A stretch of DNA of 58,156 nucleotides, from positions 1 through 58,156 of the forward strand of contig CAMVHE010000012.1 in assembly GCA_947167215.1 (NCBI GenBank). Reading direction: 5' to 3'. The stretch is from an uncultured Clostridia bacterium. GTDB taxonomy: Bacteria; Bacillota; Clostridia; Christensenellales; Aristaeellaceae. The notes below the pieces were generated by a model. That model saw only the letters and a list, made by a program, of their open reading frames with translations. It was not told where the DNA came from and ran no database searches. Below are positions 1 through 7,535 of this stretch, piece by piece. Made by a program: the position numbers and the translations under genes. The first letter of the stretch is position 1. Every line of letters starts with the position of its first letter.

Positions 1-12
1 CAATTCCTCCCA

Positions 13-28
13 CGACCTATAGAGGTCG
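13..28. other. short perfect hairpin at the window edge
   Basis: CGACCT and AGGTCG form a 6-bp stem around an ATAG loop, about 20 bases before the first gene. It has no T tract, so it may belong to an upstream transcript end or to the 5' leader of the first gene. Purpose unknown. Confidence 0.35.
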
Positions 29-49
29 GGGTCTCCTTGCTTACGATTG

Positions 50-904
50 ATGAACGAATTCGTGTCAAACATTGAAAAGAAGATAAAATATTATAAGTTT
101 TTCAAGCTTATCCTCATCATACTGCTTATTTCTGCCATTCCACTGCTCGCAATGCGCCGCACCGGTGCAATCATCTATTTCATCGTTATCGTTTTCTTCG
201 GGCTCATCGGCAGCCATGTTCTCAAGAAACAGTATAAACAGGCATGCATGCAGGCGGAGGTCTGCACCAATGCCAGCGATTTCCTCGGCAGCTATACCTA
301 TACCGCCAGTCAGTCTGTTTCCGGCAACCTGACCGAGTCCCTCGGCTTCACCCCTTCCATTCCGGTTGCCAGGGACCAGCGGCTGTTCCATGTGGTCCAT
401 GCCGAAATGAACGGCTGTCCTTTCGAGATCGGGGAAACCGCTTTTGTCCGACGTGATACGGGAAACCTCATTGCCGGCGGAACGGTTCTCACCGTTAAGA
501 ACTGCCTCCCGCTCCAGGAAGACTTCGTGATCCTTCAGAAAGATGCATTCAAAGGAATTGTCAATCTGAACGAGTATAACCATGCAGGCTGGCAGATTCA
601 GTCAGATCTCCACCCCATCAGCAGGAATAATGCCATCTGCTTTTCCGTCCAGGAACAGCCTTCCCTGCTTCCGCTGTTCTGTACCGGGATTTCCGAAGAA
701 ATGCCCGAGGAAGTTCTTGCAGCGGCATCCTATAACGGCAGTCTATCGCTGTTTATCCAGGGAAGGTATTATTCCGATGACCCGGATAAAGTGATTCCCG
801 TTAATGCAGAAAACATTCCGCATCATGATTTCCCCGGACGGAAGCTGGCAGAGCGCATCCTGCAGCTGATCCAGGAACAGAATGACAAAGACCAGACGGT
901 TTGA
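50..904 (+). CDS. membrane-anchored protein of unknown function, DUF3137-like
   Basis: About 284 residues. A lysine-rich N-terminus is followed by two hydrophobic segments at roughly residues 20-34 and 39-56, so the rest of the chain is tethered to the membrane. The soluble part has a beta-rich pattern around FEIGETAFVRR that resembles the DUF3137 family; this match is by eye only. A TTG at 47 directly precedes the ATG at 50, an in-frame stop lies at 20-22, and no strong ribosome site is visible, so the ATG is preferred. Its stop codon lies in the loop of the following terminator and it converges on the minus-strand operon. No function is proposed. Confidence 0.7.
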   Translation: MNEFVSNIEKKIKYYKFFKLILIILLISAIPLLAMRRTGAIIYFIVIVFFGLIGSHVLKKQYKQACMQAEVCTNASDFLGSYTYTASQSVSGNLTESLGFTPSIPVARDQRLFHVVHAEMNGCPFEIGETAFVRRDTGNLIAGGTVLTVKNCLPLQEDFVILQKDAFKGIVNLNEYNHAGWQIQSDLHPISRNNAICFSVQEQPSLLPLFCTGISEEMPEEVLAAASYNGSLSLFIQGRYYSDDPDKVIPVNAENIPHHDFPGRKLAERILQLIQEQNDKDQTV

Positions 905-926
905 TACCATCTGGCCTTTTTCTTTT
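892..926 (+). terminator. intrinsic terminator after the DUF3137-like gene
   Basis: A 9-position stem (CCAGACGGT against ACCATCTGG, one C/A mismatch) with a five-base loop is followed by CC and a T-rich run. The TGA stop of the gene lies within the hairpin. Confidence 0.75.
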
Positions 927-1638
927 ACTTTTGCACCGGAGGCGTCCTGAGGTAGGAAAGGAAAGCTTCCACCGAAGGTTCTTCCAGCGTCACAGAAACT
1001 TCCGCTTCTGAAATATCCCCGAGATAATGCGCATCGGAAGAATGCAGTACAACCTTTCCTGCCTGCGGGGTATGCGGGCAGGGCAGCAGACGCCAGACCT
1101 CCACGGCAGTCAGGTTCAGGTTCGGGGGAATGAATCCCAGATTCATGAGAAGACCATTCGCTCCCCGGTTGATGTGTGCGGGAACCGGAACGCCTCCCAC
1201 ATCACGCACCGCCTTTACCAGTTTCTCGAGGGAAAGATCCGATGCCCCGATCAGAAGACAGTCTTCCTCCGCAATGACTTCATCGTCTTCGTTCATCACC
1301 AGCTGGTTTCCGAAAACAGCCGGCGTATTCTTCCCCTTGGGCATATGTCCGCGAAGGAACTCGCCAAAGTCCAGTGCAGTCGGAACATCCGGAAAGTATC
1401 CGAGTAGGTGTACTTCCTCACTGGTCGTAATCTCCATGCCCGGAATAAACAGCAGTCCATATGCTTTTGCACAGGCGGCTGCCGCGGGGAGGTTTCTTGC
1501 GTTGTTATGATCCGTAACGGCAATCATCTGCAGACCTTTCAGCATTGCCATGCCGCAGATGTTCCCCGGCGTCATATCATCGCTTGCGCAGGGAGATACA
1601 CAGGAATGAATATGCAGATCGGAAAAGAGTGTAACCAT
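925..1638 (-). CDS. PHP-domain metal-dependent phosphoesterase
   Basis: A 237-residue single-domain PHP protein. Visible metal-site motifs are DLHIH at residues 7-11, TDHNN near 42-46, PGMEITT with Glu69, HINRG in the middle and SSDAH near the C-terminus, in the order expected for the trinuclear-metal PHP fold. Family members hydrolyse phosphomonoesters such as histidinol phosphate or nucleotide 3'-phosphates; the substrate here cannot be read from sequence. It is the last gene of the minus-strand operon, three bases after the second DRTGG gene, so it is co-transcribed with the hydrogenase-like protein and probably acts in the same signalling or redox circuit (inference). Confidence 0.88.
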   Translation of the reverse strand: MVTLFSDLHIHSCVSPCASDDMTPGNICGMAMLKGLQMIAVTDHNNARNLPAAAACAKAYGLLFIPGMEITTSEEVHLLGYFPDVPTALDFGEFLRGHMPKGKNTPAVFGNQLVMNEDDEVIAEEDCLLIGASDLSLEKLVKAVRDVGGVPVPAHINRGANGLLMNLGFIPPNLNLTAVEVWRLLPCPHTPQAGKVVLHSSDAHYLGDISEAEVSVTLEEPSVEAFLSYLRTPPVQK

Positions 1639-1641
1639 ACG

Positions 1642-1986
1642 CTACGCCCTTCCCGATACGCCCTCCGCTGCCATTCTGCCGCAGATATCAAATGCAGTCA
1701 GCGGAGAAGAAAGTACCATCATCCCCTCAGCCTTGGCTTTTTCCAGGCTGTCTCCTTCCATGGTAATTCCCTCCGGGAGGATCACGCATGCCATCTCAGC
1801 CAGCACCGCTACAGCAACCACGTTCATATGGGTCTGGACGGTTACCCATGCCATGCCTTCCTCGCCATGGCTCATCACCCAGCTCAGCAGATCACAGCAG
1901 TAACCGCAGGTAATCTCCCGGTCAAGAGGAAGTTCGGGGGTCAGGTTGGCGGCTTCAATCAATGTAATCAGATCATTTGCTTTCAT
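1642..1986 (-). CDS. DRTGG-domain protein (second copy)
   Basis: A 114-residue protein that is essentially one DRTGG domain, a fold also found in phosphotransacetylase and next to CBS pairs, thought to bind small ligands. The ATG at 1986 has GGAG eight bases upstream; a longer reading frame to 2079 runs into the hydrogenase-like gene and is unlikely. It lies 10 bases after that gene and 3 before the PHP gene. It resembles the first DRTGG gene of the operon (shared pattern of a C/T-rich loop, hydrophobic core strands and a C-terminal T-A-F-x-x-C-G), suggesting an old duplication. Confidence 0.85.
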   Translation of the reverse strand: MKANDLITLIEAANLTPELPLDREITCGYCCDLLSWVMSHGEEGMAWVTVQTHMNVVAVAVLAEMACVILPEGITMEGDSLEKAKAEGMMVLSSPLTAFDICGRMAAEGVSGRA

Positions 1987-1996
1987 GATGTTCTCC

Positions 1997-3301
1997 TTAT
2001 TCTCGTTTTGTCTGTGCCAGCTCCAGCATCTGCTGGGCCATATTCTGAATCTTGTTCCGCATGAGATGGATACAGTCAAGCTCTACCGCAAATCCGCGCA
2101 CAATGTCCTCTGCGAAAGTCGCACAGGTAGGTGAGCCGCAGGAGCCGCAGTCATATCCGGGAAGTCTTTCCAGAATCTCGTTCATGCGCTTCATCTTCCG
2201 CATTGCCTCTGCCAGGTTATCATCCAGCTTCACCGCGGGATTGGGAAGAAAAGGCATGTCATTGCGGGTGGGATACTTGTTCAGCATGGAAATGGGGACA
2301 TCCTGGTCCGGATGCACATCCGGCATCTGGCTGACCATCTTCTTGATGGCATTTTTTGCAACATAGTTATTTTCAAAAGTCAGTGCTCCGCCGACGCAGC
2401 CGCCCATGCACGCATTGCCTTCCAGGTAATCCAGGTCCGTAAGCTTTTCGTTTTCCACTTCTTCGAGAACCCGGATAACATTGGGAATGCCGTCCACTGC
2501 AAGGCTGTTTCCCGGGCAGACCGCATTCGCCTCGCCGTCCGATGTCGCCCAGGCCACGCCATAACGAGTCGCGGGCACAAAGTCGGGATCAGACATCATT
2601 TCCTGAATATGCGGAAGCAGCAGTCCGTAAAGCTCCATCATGGAAATTGCCCCGTTCAGCTCCGATTCATGCTGTCCAAGGGGCGTACGGATGGCTGTCA
2701 TCTTTGCAGGACAGGGGGTAATGAAAAAGCATCCCACATCTTCCGGCTGGCAGTCATGCTTCTTGCAGAATTCCCTTCTCGCAATGCTAGCAGCAACTTC
2801 CATCGGCTGACGGATATCAATGACCTGGTCCAGCAGATCCGGAAAACGGACCTGAATGAGACGTACCACTGCAGGACAGGCCGAAGAAATCATAGGTCTC
2901 GGAAGATTCGGCTCCCTTAAACGTTCCCGTATTGCCCTCGTGACCACGTCTGCGCCCCTGGCCACTTCAAAAACATCGTCAAAGCCGATGCGTAGCAGCG
3001 CTTCGAGTACAAATTCAGGCCGGGTCATTCCGCGGAACTGCCCGTAAAGCGAAGGTGCCGGCAGCGCGATGCTGTACTTGTATGCCTTGATATTCGAAAG
3101 CGCATCGGTGAAAGCAACTTTGGCGTGGTATTCACAGATACGGATACATTCTCCGCAGTCAATACAGAGGTTGTCAAGAATATGCGCTCTCCCGCCGCGC
3201 ACGCGGATGGCTTCCGTCGGACAGTGATTCAGACAGTTGGTGCATCCTTTGCAGCGTTCCTTATCGAGGCGTACGGAATGGTATCTTCTTTCCTCCATCA
3301 T
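1997..3301 (-). CDS. [FeFe]-hydrogenase-like H-cluster protein, probably sensory
   Basis: A 434-residue protein. Two ferredoxin 4Fe-4S motifs (Cys17/20/23/27 and Cys46/49/52/56) are followed by an [FeFe]-hydrogenase large-subunit domain and a C-terminal four-cysteine FeS domain (Cys385/388/393/410). The four H-cluster ligands appear kept: Cys142 in SSACP, Cys197 in TPCPAK, Cys298 and Cys302 in NACMGGC. The residue just before Cys142, the proton-relay cysteine of catalytic hydrogenases, is Ala141, and the usual methionines of the second and third motifs are Thr and Asn. Known sensory-type (group C and D) enzymes share the Cys-to-Ala change. GGAGG lies five bases before the first of two tandem ATGs. 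The operon context (ATPase, DRTGG, PHP) supports sensing over bulk hydrogen production. Confidence 0.88.
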   Translation of the reverse strand: MMEERRYHSVRLDKERCKGCTNCLNHCPTEAIRVRGGRAHILDNLCIDCGECIRICEYHAKVAFTDALSNIKAYKYSIALPAPSLYGQFRGMTRPEFVLEALLRIGFDDVFEVARGADVVTRAIRERLREPNLPRPMISSACPAVVRLIQVRFPDLLDQVIDIRQPMEVAASIARREFCKKHDCQPEDVGCFFITPCPAKMTAIRTPLGQHESELNGAISMMELYGLLLPHIQEMMSDPDFVPATRYGVAWATSDGEANAVCPGNSLAVDGIPNVIRVLEEVENEKLTDLDYLEGNACMGGCVGGALTFENNYVAKNAIKKMVSQMPDVHPDQDVPISMLNKYPTRNDMPFLPNPAVKLDDNLAEAMRKMKRMNEILERLPGYDCGSCGSPTCATFAEDIVRGFAVELDCIHLMRNKIQNMAQQMLELAQTKRE

Positions 3302-3319
3302 CTGTTCCTCCCCCTATGC

Positions 3320-3745
3320 TTACGCCAGGGTAAAGCGCATCGTGATGGTGGTCCCCACCCCAACCGTGCTCTGAATGTCAAATTCATCTGCATTGCGTTT
3401 CATGTTCGGCAGTCCCATTCCTGCACCGAAGCCCAGAGAACGGGCCTCCTCATTCGCAGTGGAATAGCCTTCCCGCATTGCCATTGCCAGATCGGGAATT
3501 CCCGGTCCCACATCGGTGGAAACCAGTTCCACCGCTTCCGGATATACCGCCAGACGCAGTTCCCCTCCAAGGGAATGGATGACCAGGTTCAGTTCCACTT
3601 CATAGGAAGCAACTGCCACTCTTCTTAAAACGTCGCCCCCTACGCCCAGCTGCTTCAGTCTGCGCTTGATATCCGCGCTGGCTTTTCCGGCACTGACATA
3701 GTCCGCCTGTTTGATGGGATAATTCGTTGAAAACAATTCTTCCAT
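3320..3745 (-). CDS. anti-sigma-factor-type ATP-binding protein (RsbW/RsbT-like)
   Basis: A 141-residue GHKL-fold ATPase. The signature boxes are YEVELNLVIHS (N-box), STDVGPGIPD (G1) and GFGAGMGLPNMKR (G2), as in anti-sigma switch kinases of the RsbW/RsbT/SpoIIAB class. The start at 3745 has GGAGGGG upstream, and its ATG overlaps the TGA of the preceding DRTGG gene by one base (TGATG), which predicts translational coupling. An in-frame start at 3769 lacks this. No anti-sigma antagonist (STAS protein) or sigma factor gene is in the window, so its partner is unknown; neighbours suggest it relays the state of the H-cluster protein. Confidence 0.85.
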   Translation of the reverse strand: MEELFSTNYPIKQADYVSAGKASADIKRRLKQLGVGGDVLRRVAVASYEVELNLVIHSLGGELRLAVYPEAVELVSTDVGPGIPDLAMAMREGYSTANEEARSLGFGAGMGLPNMKRNADEFDIQSTVGVGTTITMRFTLA

Positions 3746-4116
3746 CAGTCTTTCCCCTCCGTATCCCATTCAATCGGAACTCCCCTCAGTCCTGCCTCAT
3801 AAAGCAGACCGCAGGTGGAGAATGCCGTGTACTTCGTTGTCAGCACGACCAGGCCCTGTTCGTCCGCGCTCTCCAGAATATCATCCGTCGGCACCTTTCC
3901 TCTGGCAAACACGAGGCACTTCAGATCGAGCATTTCACTGGTTCGTACGACATGAGGGTTCGTGAGGCCTGTAATCAGCACTGTCTTTTCGTTCACGAAT
4001 GCAAGCACATCACTCATGAGGTCAGAGCAGCATGCGGTATACACGGGTGTATCCAGCTTTTCCTCCCCCAATAACACTTTTGCATTCAGGACTCGTACCA
4101 TATCCGCAATCGTCAT
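3745..4116 (-). CDS. DRTGG-domain protein (first copy)
   Basis: A 123-residue DRTGG-domain protein and the first gene of the operon, read from a near-consensus promoter 32-60 bases upstream with a GAGGTG ribosome site. Its stop overlaps the start of the anti-sigma-type ATPase by one base. The short N-terminal segment MTIADMVRVLNAKVL is followed by alternating strands and helices typical of this ligand-binding fold. Partner and ligand are unknown. Confidence 0.85.
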   Translation of the reverse strand: MTIADMVRVLNAKVLLGEEKLDTPVYTACCSDLMSDVLAFVNEKTVLITGLTNPHVVRTSEMLDLKCLVFARGKVPTDDILESADEQGLVVLTTKYTAFSTCGLLYEAGLRGVPIEWDTEGKD

Positions 4117-4147
4117 GGAATCACCTCATCGCATTTTGTTGTTTTCC

Positions 4148-4176
4148 ATTTTAGTGGAAAAGGCCCTCATCGTCAA
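4148..4176 (-). promoter_or_regulatory. sigma-A promoter of the H-cluster operon
   Basis: On the minus strand TTGACG (4176-4171), a 17-base spacer and TAAAAT (4153-4148) stand about 32 bases upstream of the first DRTGG gene. Confidence 0.82.
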
Positions 4177-4393
4177 TAACTTTTCGCTTCCAATGTACTG
4201 CGAAAAACACCGGGGAATGCTGAAGTCCTCCGTACCCCGCCCCGTCCGGCGAAAGGCCCTTTGCAGTCTTCCCGTCTGCTCACCGGAAACCGTACCGGAA
4301 ATTCTTTCGTCGGATTCCCTGCTTTGCGGACTGCAGTTCATGCTGCCCTCTTGGGGAAAACAAAAATGGTCTACCGAAGCCTTTTTCCGCTGC

Positions 4394-4425
4394 AAAAAGG
4401 CAGGCTCTGTTTCAGAACCTGCCTT
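4394..4425 (-). terminator. intrinsic terminator after the lipid-kinase operon
   Basis: A 10-bp stem (GGCAGGTTCT with AGAGCCTGCC on the minus strand, one wobble) is followed by TTTTT. Between it and the H-cluster promoter (about 4177-4393) nothing coding is supported. Confidence 0.82.
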
Positions 4426-4444
4426 CAAGTTACCTGTTTCTCCC

Positions 4445-4894
4445 TTATTTTCGGGAAAACCATCCCCGTTTTTCCGTAATTCCGGCGTGCTTTTTCAATT
4501 GCCGTAGCACTTCATCCTGAACCGGAAGACGCTTGCGGCGGGGAAGCATCCTTTCATAATCCCCGGATAATTCCAGTGCCTCCTCCGGGGAAAGGCTGGA
4601 AATCAACGGAAGCACTTCCGCATGCACGGCAGACAGGGTGAAATAGGCATGGGAATCTTCCCTGCCCTGCTGTTCCCATAAGATGCGCCGGACTGCCTCT
4701 GCCGCTTTCTCCTTTTCCTCCCATTTGCCGATAATCTCCCGGACAGACAATACCAGCTCCCGATGGCAGGGTGCCTGGCTTACCGTACCGCCAAAGCCAA
4801 GGATGCCATCCAGTGGCCCCTGCTTCCGAACGGCTTCATCCAGTGCCCTGTAAAAAGCATCATAGCATTCCGAAAGAGCAGACATCCCGTCCAT
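4445..4894 (-). CDS. hypothetical protein downstream of lipid kinase
   Basis: A 149-residue, mostly helical, charged soluble protein with no motif I recognise. Its ATG directly follows the TAA of the lipid kinase with no gap, and the terminator at 4394-4425 follows it, so the two form one transcription unit. The N-terminal half is rich in Glu/Ala helices; the C-terminus is basic (RRKRLPVQDE, KRGWFSRK). It could be a partner of the kinase, but that rests on position only. Confidence 0.65.
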   Translation of the reverse strand: MDGMSALSECYDAFYRALDEAVRKQGPLDGILGFGGTVSQAPCHRELVLSVREIIGKWEEKEKAAEAVRRILWEQQGREDSHAYFTLSAVHAEVLPLISSLSPEEALELSGDYERMLPRRKRLPVQDEVLRQLKKHAGITEKRGWFSRK

Positions 4895-5797
4895 TTAATC
4901 ACCATTCCCTTCCGTTAAGCTTTGTGTTCCTTTCGGCAGATGAATCTCCAGCGCTCCCGGGAGGATTCTGTAATGTGCTTCATCCATCTCAATCAGCTCA
5001 CCGTCGATGTCCATAACCATCCCTGGACAGCGGATGGTGATTTCCCTGCAGCGAAACTCCCTCACGCCTTCCATTCCGACATGCCTGCCGGAAATGAACT
5101 TGCCAAGCAGCTGCAGAATCTTCAGCCGTCCAAACTCTTTGGCGATGATTACATCAAAAAGGCCGTCATTGATCCTTGAATGCGGTACGGCTTTCATGCC
5201 GCCTCCGAAATAGCTTCCGTTTCCAATGGAAATGAGGGTGACTTTCTGCTTTTCCGTTTTTCCGTCCACGGTCAGAACCACCTGCATGGGCTGAAAATGC
5301 CTCAGTGCCGCAAATATTCCCAGCAGATATGGAAGAATTCCCTTGCCGAGGCGTTTGAAAGCCGATGCCCGTTTCAGGACGTCCACATCAAATCCGGTGC
5401 CGGAGACATTCAGAAAATGATAATCATTCAGCTGGCCTTCATCAATCCTTACCGGTTTCCCGTCCAGCTGTTCCTGAAATGCCTCTATCGGATCTTTGGA
5501 GAGGTTCAGCATCTTGACAAAATCATTTCCTGTCCCGCAGGGAACAAAGTACAGCGATGCGAAGCGTCCGGCAAGTCCGTTGACGATTTCAAAATTGTTT
5601 CCGTCGCCGCCCAGACAGACAATATCCGTTTTCCAGCTCTTGCATGCTTCATCAGAGAGCTTTCCAGCATCTCCCGATCCCTTTGTCGTATGAACCTCAT
5701 ACTCGAGGCCACGGTCCTCCAGAACTTTCTTCACCTGTTCCAGCACCCTTGCCCCAAGGCCGCTGCCTGACGTTTCATTGGCGATGATATAGAACAT
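4895..5797 (-). CDS. diacylglycerol kinase family lipid kinase (YegS/BmrU-like)
   Basis: About 300 residues with the catalytic DAGK fold: an N-terminal NETSGSG loop near residues 7-13, a nucleotide-binding GGDGN at 63-67 and CGTGNDF at 87-93, then the C-terminal beta sandwich ending DIDGELIEMD. The family phosphorylates diacylglycerol or related lipids with ATP. The usual GGDGT reads GGDGN here. The start at 5797 (MFYIIAN) matches the family and has AGGGG upstream; an ATG at 5818 with GGGAG upstream would add seven residues and cannot be ruled out. First gene of a two-gene unit; no clear promoter was seen. Confidence 0.9.
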   Translation of the reverse strand: MFYIIANETSGSGLGARVLEQVKKVLEDRGLEYEVHTTKGSGDAGKLSDEACKSWKTDIVCLGGDGNNFEIVNGLAGRFASLYFVPCGTGNDFVKMLNLSKDPIEAFQEQLDGKPVRIDEGQLNDYHFLNVSGTGFDVDVLKRASAFKRLGKGILPYLLGIFAALRHFQPMQVVLTVDGKTEKQKVTLISIGNGSYFGGGMKAVPHSRINDGLFDVIIAKEFGRLKILQLLGKFISGRHVGMEGVREFRCREITIRCPGMVMDIDGELIEMDEAHYRILPGALEIHLPKGTQSLTEGNGD

Positions 5798-5960
5798 GAA
5801 CGGAATTCCCCTTTCCATTGCTTCTCCCACGCAGGGACGTCCGCCCTGGTTTCATTCGCAGAAAACCAGAGCTTCTTGCTTTTCCGGGTATGAGGTCCGC
5901 TGATTCAGGGCAGGAAGAAAGCCGGTTCTCCCCGGGCAGGGACCTGGCAACATCTGCCGC

Positions 5961-6002
5961 AAAAAGAAAACTCCGTTTCCGGGATTTCCGAAAACAGAGT
6001 TA
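5961..6002 (-). terminator. intrinsic terminator after the ireB-ruvX unit
   Basis: On the minus strand a 14-position stem with G-U wobbles (AACTCTGTTTTCGG against CCGGAAACGGAGTT) with a five-base loop leads into TTCTTTTT. The 120 bases between this and the lipid kinase hold no supported gene. Confidence 0.85.
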
Positions 6003-6008
6003 TAGGGT

Positions 6009-6389
6009 CTACTGTAAAAATTCCGGCATACCGCAGACGCATATCTCGTTAAGGCCGTGCTTCCTGTTGCAGCCCATCTGTCCGAACTGAATATCCACCC
6101 CGGGCATTGACTCCAGTTCAGGCATCACTGCCGAGAAGAACCGGGGCATTACTTCCCCCACTTCCTCTTCATCATGAACAACCACCAGAGAGGTTCCATC
6201 TTCCCGCTCCTCTTCGCGGACCAGCAGCAGATCGTTTTCAATTCCGTCTGGAGTCTCATGAATGTTCCCCATAACGCGATATACTTTTCTTTCAAATTCA
6301 ATGGTCGCCAGGTTCATCAGCATCGCTGTGTTGCCATCCTGGTCCTTTACTGCCATCAAATGCGGCGAAATCAAGTCCGATAAATTCAT
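6009..6389 (-). CDS. DUF1292-like protein
   Basis: A 126-residue acidic protein with the DUF1292 pattern (DQDGNTAMLMNLATIEFERKVYRVM then an acidic stretch). The YrzB-type member of this family sits next to ruvX in many Bacillota, as here. Unlike typical members it continues into a C-terminal tail with four cysteines (GCNRKHGLNEICVCGM region), which might hold a metal. It is the last gene of the ireB-ruvX unit. Function unknown. Confidence 0.75.
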   Translation of the reverse strand: MNLSDLISPHLMAVKDQDGNTAMLMNLATIEFERKVYRVMGNIHETPDGIENDLLLVREEEREDGTSLVVVHDEEEVGEVMPRFFSAVMPELESMPGVDIQFGQMGCNRKHGLNEICVCGMPEFLQ

Positions 6390-6408
6390 CGCGGAAACCT
6401 CCTTTTCC

Positions 6409-7104
6409 TCAGTTATCTGTCTGCTTTAGATAGGCTTCATAAACCGCAGCCAGTATGTCTTCATCCACAATATCTTCGAGATATTCCTGACCGTCTTCAT
6501 CCGTCTTGTGTTCCAGAACAAGAAAATCCGTATTCTCCTCTTCTGCTTCTCCGAGCATATTCATCAGGGAATACCGGCGTCCGTGCAATGTTACTTCAGC
6601 AACCGGATAAAGATCGTAGGTATTGCCTTCCTCATCCGTCACCGAAACCGTACCGTCATCCTCTTCCGCATCCTCTGCATCATCCTGGATTCTGAAAGTT
6701 CCGGCATCCAGAAAAGACTGGAGAATCACCGCTGCTGCCACCATGTCCACTTTGCCTTTCCGGTCATTGCGGCTCACATTTCCTTCCAGAAGCGCACTTT
6801 CCGCGATGATCGTTGTCATGCGTTCATCCTGAAAGAGAATGGTAAATCCTGCTTTTTCCAGCTCTGCTGCAAAGGCTTTCGCTTTCTCTGACTGGAATCC
6901 TTCTGTGCCATCCATATTTTTCGGCAGGCCGCAGACGATGCGCTTTACATCATAATGGGAAGCGATTTCCCGTATATGCGCCACATCCGGACCATATCCC
7001 TTTCGGACGTACGTTTCCAGCGGCTGTGCCGTAATCTGCAGCGGATCGCTGACAGCAATTCCAATTCTTCGGTCTCCTATATCTAGTCCGATAAAACGTT
7101 CCAT
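6409..7104 (-). CDS. ruvX: RuvX/YqgF-family nuclease fused to a DUF1292 domain
   Basis: Residues 1-140 form a YqgF/RuvX RNase H-like domain: GLDIGDRRIGIAVSD at the start, GLPKNMDGTEG in the middle, FQDERMTT and KVDMVAAAVILQSFL at the end, containing the expected acidic residues. The family acts in 16S rRNA 5'-end maturation or as a Holliday-junction nuclease. Residues 150-231 are acidic and match DUF1292, normally a separate neighbouring gene, so this is a domain fusion. The ATG at 7104 begins MERFIGLDIG with GAGG upstream; a longer frame overlapping ireB is not credible. It starts 7 bases after ireB. Confidence 0.9.
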   Translation of the reverse strand: MERFIGLDIGDRRIGIAVSDPLQITAQPLETYVRKGYGPDVAHIREIASHYDVKRIVCGLPKNMDGTEGFQSEKAKAFAAELEKAGFTILFQDERMTTIIAESALLEGNVSRNDRKGKVDMVAAAVILQSFLDAGTFRIQDDAEDAEEDDGTVSVTDEEGNTYDLYPVAEVTLHGRRYSLMNMLGEAEEENTDFLVLEHKTDEDGQEYLEDIVDEDILAAVYEAYLKQTDN

Positions 7105-7111
7105 ATGTGCC

Positions 7112-7369
7112 TCACACATTCTTTGAGATGTAAAACTGGACAAGCTCTTCCAGCAGCTCATCCCGGTCAATTCGACAGATAAGGGAACGCGCATTCTGAT
7201 AGCTTGTAATATATGTTGGATCGCCACTGATCAGGTAACCAACCATCTGTGTTATAGGGTCATATCCCTTATTGGACAGCGCCTGATACACGCTGAGGAG
7301 AATCGTCTTGGCGTCCTGTGGATTGTCACTGACAGCCCTGAAATGCTGGGTATCACGACCAGAATCCAT
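7112..7369 (-). CDS. ireB: IreB family regulatory phosphoprotein
   Basis: An 85-residue protein matching the IreB (UPF0297/DUF965) family in full length: the FRAVSDNPQDAKTIL start, a central KGYDPITQMVGYLISGDPTYIT block and the ARSLICRIDRDELLEELVQFY end. In enterococci IreB is a substrate of the Ser/Thr kinase IreK and affects cephalosporin tolerance. Heads a unit with ruvX-DUF1292 and the second DUF1292 gene behind a near-consensus promoter. The usual upstream neighbour alaS is absent. Confidence 0.93.
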   Translation of the reverse strand: MDSGRDTQHFRAVSDNPQDAKTILLSVYQALSNKGYDPITQMVGYLISGDPTYITSYQNARSLICRIDRDELLEELVQFYISKNV

Positions 7370-7401
7370 TTTGCAGCACTCCCTTCCACATAGTCGCCTT
7401 C

Positions 7402-7430
7402 ATTATACACGATTTTAAAAGGTCTTTCAA
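7402..7430 (-). promoter_or_regulatory. sigma-A promoter of ireB-ruvX
   Basis: On the minus strand TTGAAA (7430-7425), 17-base spacer, TATAAT (7407-7402), about 32 bases before the ireB start. Confidence 0.87.
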
Positions 7431-7500
7431 CGCGTATTTCCCATTTATTTGATTTCTCTTTCCTTCCCCCCGGCTGTTTTTCTGCAGGAACCGGCTTTCT

Positions 7501-7535
7501 GCCCGGTTCACAGGCTGTGCGCCGGGCATTTTTTT
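7501..7535 (+). terminator. orphan intrinsic terminator with a competing hairpin
   Basis: GCCCGG (7501-7506) pairs with CCGGGC (7522-7527), with CACA/TGTG pairing inside, followed by A and seven Ts on the plus strand. No plus-strand gene ends before it. GAACCGG just upstream can instead pair with CCGGTTC that overlaps the first arm, so two exclusive structures are possible. It lies in the 398-base gap between the ireB and thioredoxin-fold genes, which otherwise holds only promoters. Confidence 0.65.

Noticed and set aside
4126-4428. 100-residue minus-strand frame
   Set aside because: It runs from the terminator at 4394-4425 across the H-cluster operon promoter, with no ribosome site.
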